DNA from: Torreya grandis
Taxonomy: Eukaryota; Streptophyta; Pinopsida; Cupressales; Taxaceae
Assembly: GCA_037957365.1 (NCBI GenBank)
Contig: JARHVA010000157.1
Coordinates: 4,908,001-4,972,000 of the forward strand
DNA: 64,000 bases
Direction of reading: 5' to 3'
Notes under the pieces: generated by a model
What the model saw: only the letters and a program-made list of their open reading frames with translations
The model's database searches: none
Told to the model about the DNA's origin: nothing
Translations under genes and position numbers: made by a program
Part shown: positions 24,028 through 35,474 of the stretch, piece by piece
Numbering within the stretch: position 1 is the first letter of the stretch
Layout of the letters: the number at the start of each line of letters is the position of its first letter

Positions 24028-26735
24028 TTCTCCCACTTGAAGTCAATATACAAAAATAATTGCACTTATGTATTTTACCATCCAACTGCTAATTGCCCAA
24101 TATTGCCTTCATCACAATTTTAACAAGCTCAGAGAAGTTTTGCAACACTCAAACTTCTCTACCCTAACCGGCTTTGTTAACATGTATGCAATATTATGTC
24201 TAGTGTCAATTTTATTTAATAATATTCTACCATCCTCAACCATGCTTCTAATGAATTGGTATTTGAAGTCAATATGTTTCGTGCAATCATGAAATGTTGC
24301 ATTCTTTACCAAGTGAATTTCACTTTGACTATCACAATGCAAAGTAATCTCTCCCTGCATTTCCATGAAATCACCTAATAACTTCTCTAACCATATTACC
24401 TAATCAAGATTTAATTGCAGCCACATATTTTACTTCAGTGGTTGATAAAGCCACCATTGGCTATAACTTAGATGTCTATCTCACAGTTCCACCAACAAGA
24501 GTAAAAGTGTATCATGTAGGGTAATTTTGTCCATCTCTATCTGCATCAAAATCAAAATCTATAAAACCTTTGATTTGTAAATATGTTACTCCATAGTAGA
24601 TAACAACATTTGAAGTGCCTCTCAAATATTTGAATATCCACTTCACTACAAACCAATGATACTTACCAGGATTCACCATGAAATGTCTCACAACTCCCAC
24701 TCCTTGGGAAATATCCAGTCTAGTGCTCACCATGACAAACATGAGGCTTCCTACTACTGATGAATATGGTATAGGAGACATACTTGTCTTCTATTCTAAG
24801 ACACTATTCAAATGATAATTTGAAGTGTGTGGGAAGTGGGTGCTGGCTGATTTTGCATTCTGCATATTAAAGTATTTTAAAATATTTTATATATACATCT
24901 TCTAAGATAACTAGATCTTCCTTCCTTTTCTCTCCCTATGTATCTTCATCCCTAAAATTTGGTTTTTTAATCCTAAATCATTCATTTCAAATGTCCTAGC
25001 CAACTGAGCATTTAAATCATTGATTTTCTTCATGTTGGGGCCTACAACTAACATATCATCAACATATTGTAGCAAGATCATAAAGATTTCATCATCAAAA
25101 TTTTAATAGGAATGCACAATGATCCACTTCACTTTTGTTAAAACCTTGGAACTTCATGAAGGTATCAAAATTTATATACCACATCCACGGTGCCTATTTC
25201 AATCCATATAGTGATTTCTTTAGTCGAAAAACCAAATGCCATTTTCCTCTTTCTTCATAGGCCTCAGGTTGATCCTTATAAATCTCTTCCTCGAGATCAC
25301 CATGTAAGGATGCAGTTTCTATATCAAATTGCTTCAGTTCTAGATTTTGAGCTACTACAAGTGAAAGGAAAAATATAACAGTAGTTAACTTTACAACTGG
25401 AGAGAAGATTTGATTGAAGTTTATACTTGACTTTTGCACATATGATTTTGCCACCAAGTGAGCTTTATGTCATTCCAATAGCCCATCATTATTTTTCTTG
25501 AGTTTGTACACCTGCTTATTACCAACACTCTTTCTTCTAGGTGGGAGATCCAAAAGCTCCCATGTTTCATTCTTATGGAGTGCTCTCATTTTATCCTCTA
25601 TGGCTTTCCTCCATTTATTTGTTTTTTTAGATTCTCTAGCTTCTTGAAATGAATTAGGTTCACCCTCATTAGTTAGCAAAGCAAAAGAGGATTGAAAATT
25701 AGATGAATACCTTTCCATATTCTTTTTGGAATGTGTGGATCTTCTAATTTATCCCTATTGAGTTTGGTGCTCTACATGCTAATAAGAAGGTTCAACATGC
25801 TTGTTTTCATCTTCTTCTTCCTTAACTACCTCAATAGGTACAATCTTAGGTGTATGTTGCACCTCCTTCCTTTGCATGGATTTTACATTAAAAATATCAC
25901 CCAAACTAACAATTACCTTATGGTTATTAGGATCCTACAATCTATACCCCTTTATTGTATCTCCATAGCTGATAAAAACACATTTCCTTGATTTTAAATC
26001 AATCTTGGACCATTTTTTATAGGCATGTGGGTAAATGCTTCACATCCAAATACACATAATTAAAAATAATCAACTAGCTTACCACACCAAACCTACTCTA
26101 GAGTCCTTCCATCTAAGACAGTTTTAGGTGACCTGTTAGTAAGATAAACAATTATATTAACAACCTCTACCCAAAATCCATTATCCATCTTATATGCATT
26201 GAGAATGTTTCTAGCACAATCCATGATGTGTACTTCATTCACTCAAATACACCATTCTATTATGGAGTATATGGAATAGTCTTTTTATGCTTAATCCCTT
26301 CATGCATACAAAAGTTATCAAATTCCTTGGAGCAATATTCTCCTTTGTTATCTGACCCAAGATATAAAATAAATTTACCCAAATTTTCTCTACACGTGCC
26401 TTAAATTCTTTAAATTTATCAAAAGCCTCTGATTTTTTTTACAAAAAGTACACCCACACTCTTCTAGAATAAACTTATATAAAGGTTATAAAATACATTA
26501 TACCATTTATATATTGAGTGAGAGCTAATCCAAATATATATGAATGAATAAGTTGCAAGAAATTAGAACTTTTACCTATAGTTGGAGTCAACTAAATTCT
26601 CTTATGTTTACAAAAGATACAGTGCTCACAAATCTCTAAATTTTAAGACTTAAGTCTAGACAACATACCTCGATCATGTAAAATTTTATAGCCTTTCTCA
26701 CTCATGTGTCCAAGGTGTTGATGCCAAAGCATCAC
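24028..26735 (-). pseudogene. Copia B-III pol: RNase H, RT, integrase
   Basis: Same order as B-II. RNase H tail at 24366-24112 (SQSEIHLVKNATFHDCTKH). RT at about 25720-24512, with LFVMVSTRLDISQGVGVV at 24780-24600, YVDDML at 25055-25066 and the RT start at 25718-25470 (TWELLDLPPRRKSVGNKQV). Integrase at about 26640-25860. The Gag-pre-integrase start lies at the right edge, where element G cuts the copy at 26735; the copy resumes at 32000. Numerous stops. Confidence 0.85.
26731..26735. repeat. Target-site duplication of G, left copy
   Basis: ATCAC here and ATCAC at 32000-32004. B-I keeps the unoccupied site with a single copy at about 13658-13662. Confidence 0.95.
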
Positions 26736-27284
26736 TGTTGAGTTGTGGAGCTAAAAGCTTCACTAATGAGCTAATGTTGAGGTTGCTGGGCTTACATAGT
26801 AACCAGCATCAGTCAAAACCAATTGACATCGGTTAGGGGTCGATCGGCATTGGTCATCTTTAGACTGATACCGACTTCTGTGCATTTTCAGAATTGTTAT
26901 TTTTAGGAGAACATATTTGAGCCTTTGATTTAAGAGGTGGATTTAAGGGTGGCGAAAGCATGGCTCATGAACCCTAGTGTTGTAGTATTCTATATAGTAG
27001 GGTTAGATCCTCATATCATGTACAATTTCAGTAATTGAGTTGCTTTTAATTGATTGAGAGAGAGAGAGAACTCTTGAGGGAGAATTACTGTACATCTGCG
27101 AGGTGTGAGGAGAGAGAGATTTTTTCATTGTATTTCCTTTCAGAAGAATTTAATATAGATTGGTTGTTTCTTGTATCTCTTATTATTTGTTGTTTCTGAT
27201 TTCTAGTTACTTATTACTTCTGGTTTCAATTCTGTGTTTAGTTGCTTATACAAAAGTAATCAATTGTACTCTAAGATCCTAACA
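26736..27284 (+). repeat. G 5' LTR (549 bp)
   Basis: Starts TGTTGAGTTGTGGAGC and ends GATCCTAACA. The first 20 bases of the A LTR (element strand) are similar and share GTGGAGCTAAAAGCTTCA. A primer site (TAGTATCAGAG, one mismatch at the second base) follows at 27287. Confidence 0.95.
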
Positions 27285-27362
27285 ACTAGTATCAGAGTGT
27301 GTTAGTGTTTGTTGATTACATAATTCACTCATAGGGGTTTCTGATTGAGTGGGAGCAAAGCA

Positions 27363-28129
27363 ATGGCAGAAAAAAGTAAACTAAGAATGGAGAAATTCAA
27401 TGGCAAGAATTATCAATTATGGAGGATGTAAATTGAAGATTATCTGTATTAGAAAGATCTATATTTACCATTGGGTGGGGTTTCAAGGAAGCCCACATAT
27501 ATTGAAGATGAAGAATAAAATGTTCTTGATAGAAAGGCTCTTGGATCTATAAGGTTGAGCCTAACAGCTTGTGTGTTTTCTAACTTATCACAGATAAAGA
27601 CAACGGTAGAGTTAATGGATACTTTGGCAAATTTATATGAAAACCCTCAGCTTCGAATAAGGTATATCTTATGAAGTAATTATTTAATTTGCAAATGCAG
27701 GAAGGTGGATCTGTATCTAGTCATCTTAATGATTTCCATACAATAGTAAATCAATTAAATTTAGTCAAAATAATTTTTGATGATGAAATTAAGGCTCTCT
27801 TAATCTTATGCTCTTTACCTAAAAATTGGCATAGTTTGGTAATGGCAGTTAGTAATACTACATCTGCTTCAAATATCTTGAAAGTTGATGATGTTGTTAG
27901 TGTAATATTGAATGAAAAAATTTGCAAGAAAAGCATAGGGGAAACATCAGGTAATGCTTTAAGTGTTGAAAGCAGAGGAAGGCAAAGAGAGAAGGGCAAA
28001 CAAGAGAAATCAAGGTCAAAGATAGGAAGTAGATCTAAATCTAGAAATAGAAGAATAACCTACTGGAATTGTGGAAAGAAAGGGCATGCAAAGAAAGATT
28101 GTTGGTTGAAGGATAACAAAGAAAATTAG
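27363..28129 (+). pseudogene. Element G gag with zinc knuckle
   Basis: The start ATG at 27363 begins MAEKSKLRMEKFNGKNYQ, matching A. Stops follow within 30 codons (after WRM and after DYLY) and near YLMK, with a phase change near 27650. The open piece 27689-28129 has MQMQEGGSVSSHLNDFH, LLILCSLPKNWHSLVMA and VDDVVSVILNEK. A basic RS-rich stretch follows, and the knuckle at 28061-28102 is YWNCGKKGHAKKDC. As in A, Tyr replaces the first Cys, so this is a lineage trait rather than decay of one copy. Confidence 0.88.
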
Positions 28130-29871
28130 CGTGAAGGTAATAAAGAAGCAAAAGTTGTAGGTATTGTTGCACAAGATGCTCTTATATTTTCTTTGGATAA
28201 TAAAGTAGAATCATGGGTTTTAGATTCTGGTGCCTCTTTCTATACAACCCCAAATAGAGAATTTTTCAATGATTATGTCCATAGAAATTTTGAAAAAGTT
28301 TTTATAGGGGATGATGAGCCTTGTAAAATTGTTGGCAAAGGAAAAGTGTAGCTGAAATTGTAAAATAGCAACACATGGGTGTTCAAGGATGTCATGCATG
28401 TACCCATCCTGAAGAGGAATCTGATTTCTACAAGAAAGTTGGGTGATGAGGGTTGCATAATAACTCTCACAGCTGAATCTTGGAAAGTTTCCAAGGGTGC
28501 ACTTGTATTAGCAAAAGGTAAGAGAGTAGGTACACTTTATCTATCTACTTGTATTACTGATTATTCTCTTTCTGTTTTATCTACTTCAGATGTAGATGCA
28601 AAGTTGTGACACTGTAGGCTTGGTCACATAGTGAGAAGAGAATGAATGTTTTTAAGTCAAAAGGTAAGCTTTCAAATTTGAAAAGCATAGATTTAGATTT
28701 TTGTGAGCATTGTATTTTTGGAAAACAGAAGAAAGTGAGGTTTCTCAAAACTGGGTCAACAAAAAAGAAGTACAAGTTGGAGCTTGGTCACACAGATGTG
28801 TGTGGACTAGCTCAGGTAGCTTCTATTGGAGGATCACAGTATTATGTTTCTCTCATTGATAATGCTACAAGAAATATATGGGTTTATTGCATAAACAAGA
28901 AAGCTAATGTTTTTGACACATTTAAGAAATAGAAAGCTTTGGTTGAGAATGAAACAGGTTTGAGATTGAAATGCCTTAGATCTGATAATGGTGGTGAGTA
29001 CTGCAGCAATAAATTCAACATTTACTATTCTATGAGTGGAATACGTAGGGAAAGGATGGTTCCAAGGACACCTCAACAAAATAGAGTTGCTGAAAGGATG
29101 AATAGAACAATAATGGAGCGTGCACGGAGTATGAGGTTACATGCTGGTTTGCCCTTAAAGTTTTGGGCATAAGCTGTAGATACTACAATTTACCTGATTA
29201 ACAGAGGACCTTCTACTACACTGAATGGTGAAATTCCAGAAGAGGATTGGACAGGTAAAAAGATAGATCTTTCATTTCTTAGAGTTTTTGGTTCTGAAGC
29301 TTTTGTGCACATTGATAAAGAAAATAGAAAGAAGCTGGATGCTAAATCTATGCGGTGCACTTTCATTGGTTATGGTTTTGGAGATTTCGGATTTCGGTTA
29401 TGGAATTTAGAAACTAACAAAATTATTAGAAGCTATGATGTAGTTTTCAATGAGAAGGTGATGTACAGTGATCAACTCAAGAGGCTGAATAATTTTGAGC
29501 AGAACAATCTTGATTTGGAAAAGGTTATGATCCAAAATGATCTCACGGATAAAAATCATCACTCAAAGAAAAACACAGAGACTGACATCGGTCAGGTGGA
29601 AATTGGCATCAATCAGGAGGAATCAACATCGGTCGGGTGCAGACCAGCATCGATCAGAGATGACCGGGATCGATCACTGTTAGAAGAAAATTTGGGTGGA
29701 CAACAAGCTGTAAATGAGTCTCAAACGCCCATAAGGAGGTCTGAAAGGGTAAGTAAACCTCCAATTCATTGTTCCCCTTCTTTATACTACTTGTTGCTCA
29801 TTGATGGTGGAGAACCAAAAAGTTTTGATGAGGCAATGTAGGTAGAATCTAAGAAACAGTGGGAGCATGGC
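28130..29871 (+). pseudogene. Element G protease, integrase and linker
   Basis: Protease: WVLDSGASFYTTPNREFF with the DSGA codons at 28223-28234. Gag-pre-integrase: HVPILKRNLISTRKLGDEG. Integrase zinc domain and core: CEHCIFGKQKKVRF, then LGHTDVCGL, LRSDNGGEY at about 28975-29000, and NRVAERMNRTIMERARSMR, giving the D, D and E residues in place. The linker 29580-29690 carries the decayed GACGTC array. Stops occur at about 28130, 28350, 28365, 28645, 28930, 29170 and 29840; most are TAG or TAA where relatives have Gln, Trp or Glu. Confidence 0.9.
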
Positions 29872-31365
29872 ATGAATGAGGAAATTGATTACTTGGAAGA
29901 GAACCATACGTGGGATTTGGTTGAGTTGCCAGCCAGAAAAAAAACATTGAAAAACAAATGGACATATAGGTTAAAGGAAGGAGAGAATGGACAAATGAGA
30001 CATAAGGCCAGGTTGGTAGTAAAGGGATTTGCACAAAAACCAGGTATTGATTTTAGTGAAATTTTTTCCCCTGTAGTAAAGATGACTTCTATTCGGACTG
30101 TATTGTCTTTAGTTGCTATTGAGGATTTGCATCTTGAGCAGCTTAATGTTAAGACAACATTTCTTCATGGATATTTGGATGAAGAGATGTATATGGATCA
30201 GCCGGAAGGTTTTGAGGTCAAAGGTAAGGAGAAACTTGTGTGTAGGTTGAAGAAAAGCTTATATGGTCTTAAACAAGCTCCAAGACAATGGTATTTGAGG
30301 TTTGATAGGTTTATGATAGAGCATGGCTTTAGTAAATGTCAATCTGACCATTGTGTTTATTTTAACAGATTGGATAATGGTAGTTATATTATCTTGTTAC
30401 TGTATGTAGATGATATGCTTGTTGCAGGTTCACACATGCAGGAAATTACTGAGCTTAAGGTAAAATTAGCTCACACATTTGCCATGAAGGATTTAGGAGC
30501 AACAAAGAAAATTCTTGGCATGAGTATTAAGAGAGACAAGAAAAATCACAGTTTGATTTTGTCTCAAGAGGATTATGTGAATAGGGTGTTGGAGAGGCTC
30601 AATATACAGAATGCAAAAATGGTAAGCACACCTATGGCTGGACACTTCAAGTTGAGCAAAAAATAGTGTCCTAAATCACATGATGAGGTTGAGTACATGA
30701 GTAGAGTTCCATATGCTTCAGCAGTTGGGAGCTTGATGTATGTAATGGTATGTACTAGACCAGATATTGCCTAAGCAGTGGGAGTTGTCAGCAAGTTTAT
30801 GGCCAATCCAGGAAAGGAACACTAGAAAGTAGTTCAGTGGATTCTCAGATATCTGAGAGGGACCAATAGTAGGTATTTATGCTATGGAGGGTCAAACACT
30901 TCTCTACATGGGTATGTAGATTCAGATATGGCAGGTGACTTGGATGGTAGGAGAAGCACCACAAGATATGTGTTCACTATTGGTGGAACGGCGGTTAGTT
31001 AGATTTCAAAGTTGCAGAAGGTTATTGCCTTGTCTACTACAGAGGTAGAATACATTGCAGTCATAGAGGCTAGCAAGGAAATGATTTGGATGACTCGATT
31101 CATGGAAGAGTTGGGAAATGAGCAAGAGAGTTGTAGATTGTACAGTGATAGTCAAAGTGTAATTCATTTGGTAAAGAATTCAGCCTTTCATTCAAGAACC
31201 AAACATATATAGCTTAGGTACCACTTCATTAGACAGGTATTGGAGGATGGACAGTTGAAGTTGGAAAAGATCCATACGAATAAGAACCCTACTGATATGT
31301 TAACAAAGCTGGTAACAAAGGAGAAGTTGAATCTTCATTCAACTTTTATTGGTCTTCAAGATTAA
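29872..31365 (+). pseudogene. Element G reverse transcriptase and RNase H
   Basis: RT starts MNEEIDYLEENHTWDLVELP and is open for 264 codons (29872-30666), covering KNKWTYRLKEGENG, KARLVVKGFAQKPGIDFSE, LKQAPRQWYLRFDRFM and LLLYVDDMLVAG, with YVDD at 30403-30414. RNase H follows: GYVDSDMAGDLDGRRSTT with the first catalytic Asp, then ALSTTEVEYIAVIEA with the Glu, and LYSDSQSVIHLVKNSAFH with the next Asp. The frame ends at TAA 31363-31365. RNase H contains about five stops, mostly at expected Trp or Gln codons (for example before ISKLQK and before LRYHF). Confidence 0.93.
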
Positions 31366-31452
31366 ACTTGAAGAGGGAGAAACAAGCCAGAGATGTTTAG
31401 AGGATGTTGTTGTACAGGTACAGGTGCAACTGTTTATCTCCAAGTGGGAGAT
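31366..31452 (+). other. G 3' UTR and polypurine tract
   Basis: Short region ending in CCAAGTGGGAGAT directly before the 3' LTR. It shares a GGTACAGG...CAGCTGTTTATCTCC-like string with the equivalent region of A (4800-4860, minus), which helps place A and G in one lineage. Confidence 0.85.
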
Positions 31453-31999
31453 TTTTGAGTTGTGGAGCTAAAAGCTTCACTAATGAGCTAATGTTGAGGT
31501 TGTTGGGCTTACACAGTAACCGGCATTGATCAGAACCAATCGACATCAGTTAGGGGTCAACCGACATTGGTCATCTTCAAACGGACACTAACTTCTGTGC
31601 ATTTCCAAAATTGTTATTTTTAGGAGAACAGATTTGAGCCTTTGATTTAAGAGGTGGATCTAAGGGTGGCGAATGCATGGCTCATGAACCCTAGTGTTGT
31701 AGTATTCTATATAGTAGGGTTAGATCCTCATAGCATGTACAATTTTAGTAATTGAGTTGATTGTAATTGATTGAGAGAGAGAGAACTCTTGAGGGAGAAT
31801 TACTGTACATCTGCGAGGTGTGAGGAGAGAGAGATTTCTTCATTGTATTTCCTTCTGGAAGAGTTTAATACAGATTGGTTATTTCTTGTATCTCCTATTA
31901 TTTGTTGTTTCTGATTTCTTGTTACTTATTACTTCTAGTTTCAATTCTGTGTTTAGTTGCTTATACAAAAGTAATCAATTGTACTCGAAGATCCTAACA
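31453..31999 (+). repeat. G 3' LTR (547 bp)
   Basis: Starts TTTTGAGTTGTGGAGC (second base changed from G) and ends CCTAACA. It is four bases shorter in a GA run than the 5' LTR. Confidence 0.95.
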
Positions 32000-32792
32000 A
32001 TCACTACATCTTGAGCATTTTTTAAAGTTGTTGCTGCTATTGTATTTGTCAGTCATGTAATATTTTATAGCCTTTTTCACTCATGTGTCCAAGGTGTTGA
32101 TGCCAAAGCATTACTGCATCCTAAGTATTTTTTGAAGTTGTTGCTACTATTATATTTATCACTGAATCTCTGCACATATGATATAAGGAACCATAAGATT
32201 CTACTTTTGCTACCACTACAGATCCTTTGGTAAATTTTTAATGAATTTACCAAAGGTACAAGAATACCCCATCTCATCCATCATCATTATGAAAATTAGA
32301 TTCTTCCTCAAATCAAGAACATGTCGTACATCCTTCAACATCCTTATTCTACCATCATCCATCCTGATCCTTGTATCCCCTCTTCCCACAAAATTTTAAT
32401 GGATGATCATCACCCAAATAGATAAACCCTCCACTATAGGGATGATATTTGAGAAACCAATCTCTATGTGGAGAGATGTGATAAGATACACCTGAGTCCA
32501 AAACTTGGACATTGGAAAGAGTTCTATTGTTACCAAGGTAAAAATCTTCATGTAATATCATTTCCTTTGAATCTATTGTGTTAGCCTCAACCGTAGGTGG
32601 ATTTTAATTTTCATTCTTTGTTTCTTTCTTCAATTTTCAGTAATCCCTCTTTGAGTGTCCTGACTTTCTGCAATGTTAACACTCCATTTTTAGTTTACGT
32701 CCTCTTGAATTAGATCTAGATGATGATCTACTTTGTTTGCTCCTCTCACTAGATCAACCTCTCATAATTAAAGTTTCATGGCTAGAGGGTAT
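32000..32792 (-). pseudogene. Copia B-III Gag-pre-integrase, protease, knuckle
   Basis: Continuation of B-III right of G. It includes the second unit of the 109-bp duplication. The protease piece at 32561-32355 reads VLDSGVSYHISPHRDWFLK, with DSG kept here although B0 and B-II lost it. A decayed knuckle and basic region follow to 32792, where element D cuts the copy. Confidence 0.85.
32788..32792. repeat. Target-site duplication of D, left copy
   Basis: GGTAT here and GGTAT at 40764-40768. B-I carries the single-copy empty site at about 14427 (GAGGGTATCA). Confidence 0.9.
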
Positions 32793-32889
32793 TTTATCCA
32801 TTTTTTTGTCCAACAGGAAAAAAATCAGTCCCCTTCTTCCCCTGCTGTTCTAGGCCAATTCATTTTTTGATTTCTCACAAGTCCAAGAA

Positions 32890-33130
32890 TTTCTACGGAC
32901 TCTGTAGGTCTATTTCTATGGACTCTGCAGATCTATTTCTATGGACTCTACAGAGCTTGGGTTTCTACGGACCTAGCAGTGAAGTTTTCTATGAACTCTA
33001 CAGGTCCATTTCTATGGACTCTACAGGTGCTTTTCTACCATTTCTACAGGGATGGATTTTCTAAGGACTCTATAGGTGAGGTTTCTACGGATTTTGCAAG
33101 GAAGTTTTTTTCTACGAACTTTGCAGGCGA
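32890..33130 (+). repeat. CTACGGACTCTGCAGG-type minisatellite in D LTR
   Basis: About ten imperfect units of roughly 20-25 bp built on TTTCTAYGGACTCTRYAGG. The matching block in the 3' LTR is at about 38367-38610. Confidence 0.85.
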
Positions 33131-33228
33131 GTCTTTCGACACATGAAGACCCAATTCAAAGAGTGTAGGTTTTTGTAAAGCTCTTTTAGGCTCTTGTCTA
33201 AAAATTCACAAGGAAGGTTAGCATTTTT

Positions 33229-33600
33229 GAACCATTAAACCGGTTCAATGCCTTGGTTCAACGCCTAAGTTCATCACTTTGGTTCAATCAAATAGTTCAT
33301 CGTCTTGGTTCAATGCATTGTTTCAATCACTCAGTTCACTCAGTCGGTTCAACGGCTTGGTGCAACACTTCGGTTGAACACCTTGGTTCAATGGCTTGGT
33401 TCAACATTTCAGTTCAACGGCTTGGTTCAACGTTTCAGTTCAATGCCTTGGTTCATTGGCAAAAGTTCAACGTAAAGTTCATCGGAAAATTTCAATCAAA
33501 TGGTTCGATGCCTTGGTTCAACAACTGTTTGAACCATTGAATCGTTTCAATCAATTGGTTCAATGGTTAGCTCAAAGGAGCGGTTCAATGTAAAATTTTG
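33229..33600 (+). repeat. GGTTCAA array in D 5' LTR
   Basis: More than 20 occurrences of GGTTCAA or close variants, many spaced 10-17 bp apart as TTGGTTCAAYG. The equivalent block is at about 38705-39090. Confidence 0.9.
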
Positions 33601-34587
33601 AGCCTCCCGAAGGACAAGTGCCCTTACGGAGGGTAGTTCTGGGTTCAAGAGCCCTTGCAAAGGGTAGGGAGCACTTCAAAGAGGCCACAAAGAAAGCTTC
33701 AAAGGTAAGATCTTTCAGAATTTTGTTAAGGCAAAGGCATAATTCCTTTGGACAAAAAGTCCAAAGGAATTCGGAAAGCTGCGAGCTCAAAAAAGGGACC
33801 CAGGGAAAATTTTGAAGGCAAAGCGGCCAGACAATTTTTGCAGACTTTTGTCTGTGGGAAAATTGTCTGTGAAAAAAGCCCATGGGGAAGAAATCCAAAA
33901 GAAAATCTATGCGCAAAAAGAACTGATGGAAAATAAGCCCACAAAAAAGGCCATGGGGAAAAAAGCCAAAGTAGGAAGCTGACGAAAAGTCCAAGGGTGA
34001 CGGGCCCGAGGACGTCAAAGTTAAAAAATGGAAAACTAGCCGTTGGGTATTCAAACGCAGTGATAGGCCCGTGAACATCATTTTTACAGTAGAGAAATAG
34101 TCGTTTGACCTTTGAATTCTTGAGTGCCAACAAAGAACCCAGAGAAAAAAAAGAACCCAAGGAGCCAACAAGGATGAGAAGATAGCCTCTGAGGGCCCAA
34201 GGAGCTAGAAGAGTCAAGGCAGGGAAAAAAAAGTGCCAAGTGTAGAAATAGACAAAATAGTCCAAGTGGCAAAGGGAGGCGTTTACTCAAGGAGTTATTC
34301 CAGCAGTTGGAACAGTGCTCGCCAAGTGGTCATAAATGGGATGCAGACAGTGAATGACGCGCCCCATTTTTTCTCCATTTTACATTTATGAGTAGACAAA
34401 CCACATGGGTGACTTCAAGAAGCATTCTTGGTTAATGGGGAAATGACGTGGCCTATGTTTTAAAATGCCTAAAGTCAGAATCAGAATCGACACAACATTT
34501 ATATTTTAGCAGCTTCCTCTTCCCAATGCCCTTGGGACGCACATGGGCCATTTGTAAAAAGGGCACCAAAAGGCCTCCTTGCTTCCT

Positions 34588-34596
34588 CTATATATT
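34588..34596 (+). promoter_or_regulatory. Probable TATA box of D LTR
   Basis: CTATATATT, followed about 80 bp later by AATAAA (34669-34674). The 3' LTR copy is at 40078-40086. Element E has the same CTATATATTGTA at its own promoter, which supports both calls. Confidence 0.55.
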
Positions 34597-35273
34597 GTAG
34601 ACTTCTCATTTGGAAAAGGATCTTTCACATTTGTAAGGTGAAGCCCTGGCAAATTTTCACCTGAAATCAATAAACGCATTTTTACCTCTATTCTGGTTAG
34701 ATATCTTTGTGTGTGTCTAAGTGTTAGTTTTGTATTTAGTCATTAATTCCTAATGCTTTCACAGGGTTAACACTAACGCACTTGGTATCTATAAGGTGCT
34801 GTTCCTATAGGTGACAAGAAGAGCTATACCTAAAATCACAGAAATAGAAGAAGCTACTATACAGTGTACCCTATCCACAACACCTATGTTGAGTCCCTAT
34901 TTTTTGTGTGTTCCATTAAAGCCTCCCTGTTAAATTTTCTATAGCCTGGTCCTTTTACCAGTTAAAGTGTATGTATGTGTTTGTATGGTTTAGAGTGTGA
35001 GTTTGAGTAGGTCGAATCATTTTGGTGCATCACCCTTTTAGAGTAGGTTTTATTTTCCTATAATCCTTCTCCCTTTTCATCCCCCCATTATATATCTATA
35101 TATGTATTAGAACTTATTGGAACAACTTAGATGCATCAAAGGGAGCTAGCCCTTATCTAGAGACTCTCCCCTCTAGCTTCGCTAGTCCCACAGGCGAGAG
35201 GGGAGTTTCCATTTTGATGTGAGGAAGGTAGGAGCTCGGCCTCCTGTCAAAGGTGCAATCTTCTGTGTCAATA

Positions 35274-35474
35274 ATTTTGGCACACCCAGTGGGACCAACT
35301 AGGACAAGTTGTGTCCAAAGGGTTGAATAATTTTGGTGTGTTGTTCAACCAACTAGCCTTTGGAGGCTTTTACATCAACACCAATGGTGACTCTGAGTTA
35401 AATCAACTGGTTAAGCAGTTTTGGTACCATCAAGAAATAATATTTTGGTATGTATAATTCCATCGTTCAGAACC
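35274..35474 (+). other. D leader with possible primer site
   Basis: The leader starts ATTTTGGCACACCCAGTGGG at 35274, close in form to the E leader TTTTTGGCGACTCTGCTGGG. I did not identify the tRNA. No frame occurs before the ATG at 35475. Confidence 0.6.

Larger units (their letters stand above)
26736..31999 (+). mobile_element. Element G: full-length copia nested in B-III
   Basis: A 5,264-bp plus-strand copia with LTRs of 549 bp (26736-27284) and 547 bp (31453-31999), primer site, all pol domains in copia order (protease, integrase, RT, RNase H), polypurine tract CAAGTGGGAGAT and a perfect ATCAC duplication. My hand alignment of the LTRs counts about 39 substitutions and one 4-bp gap, close to 7 percent, so it is clearly older than A. 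Every domain has one or more premature stops. It is of the same lineage as A and represents the autonomous form. Decayed GACGTC motifs lie in its LTR (about 26800-26880) and its linker. Confidence 0.95.
32793..35273 (+). repeat. D 5' LTR
   Basis: Long LTR with three recognisable blocks: a CTACGGACTCTGYAGG-like minisatellite (about 32890-33130), a GGTTCAA array (about 33229-33600), and a unique promoter half with TATA-like CTATATATT at 34588-34596 and AATAAA at 34669. Minus-strand open frames in this LTR are also seen in the 3' LTR but have no domain and are taken as chance. Confidence 0.9.

Noticed and set aside
33229..33600. GGTTCAA array considered as a CRISPR-like array
   Set aside because: Repeats are too short and variable, spacers are only a few bases, the block is duplicated with its LTR, and the context is eukaryotic.
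33572..34290. Long minus-strand frames (up to 199 codons) in the D LTR, also at 39095-39755
   Set aside because: They lie in the LTR promoter half, are rich in Phe/Leu/Ser from the antisense of purine-rich DNA, match between LTRs only because the LTRs do, and show no domain.
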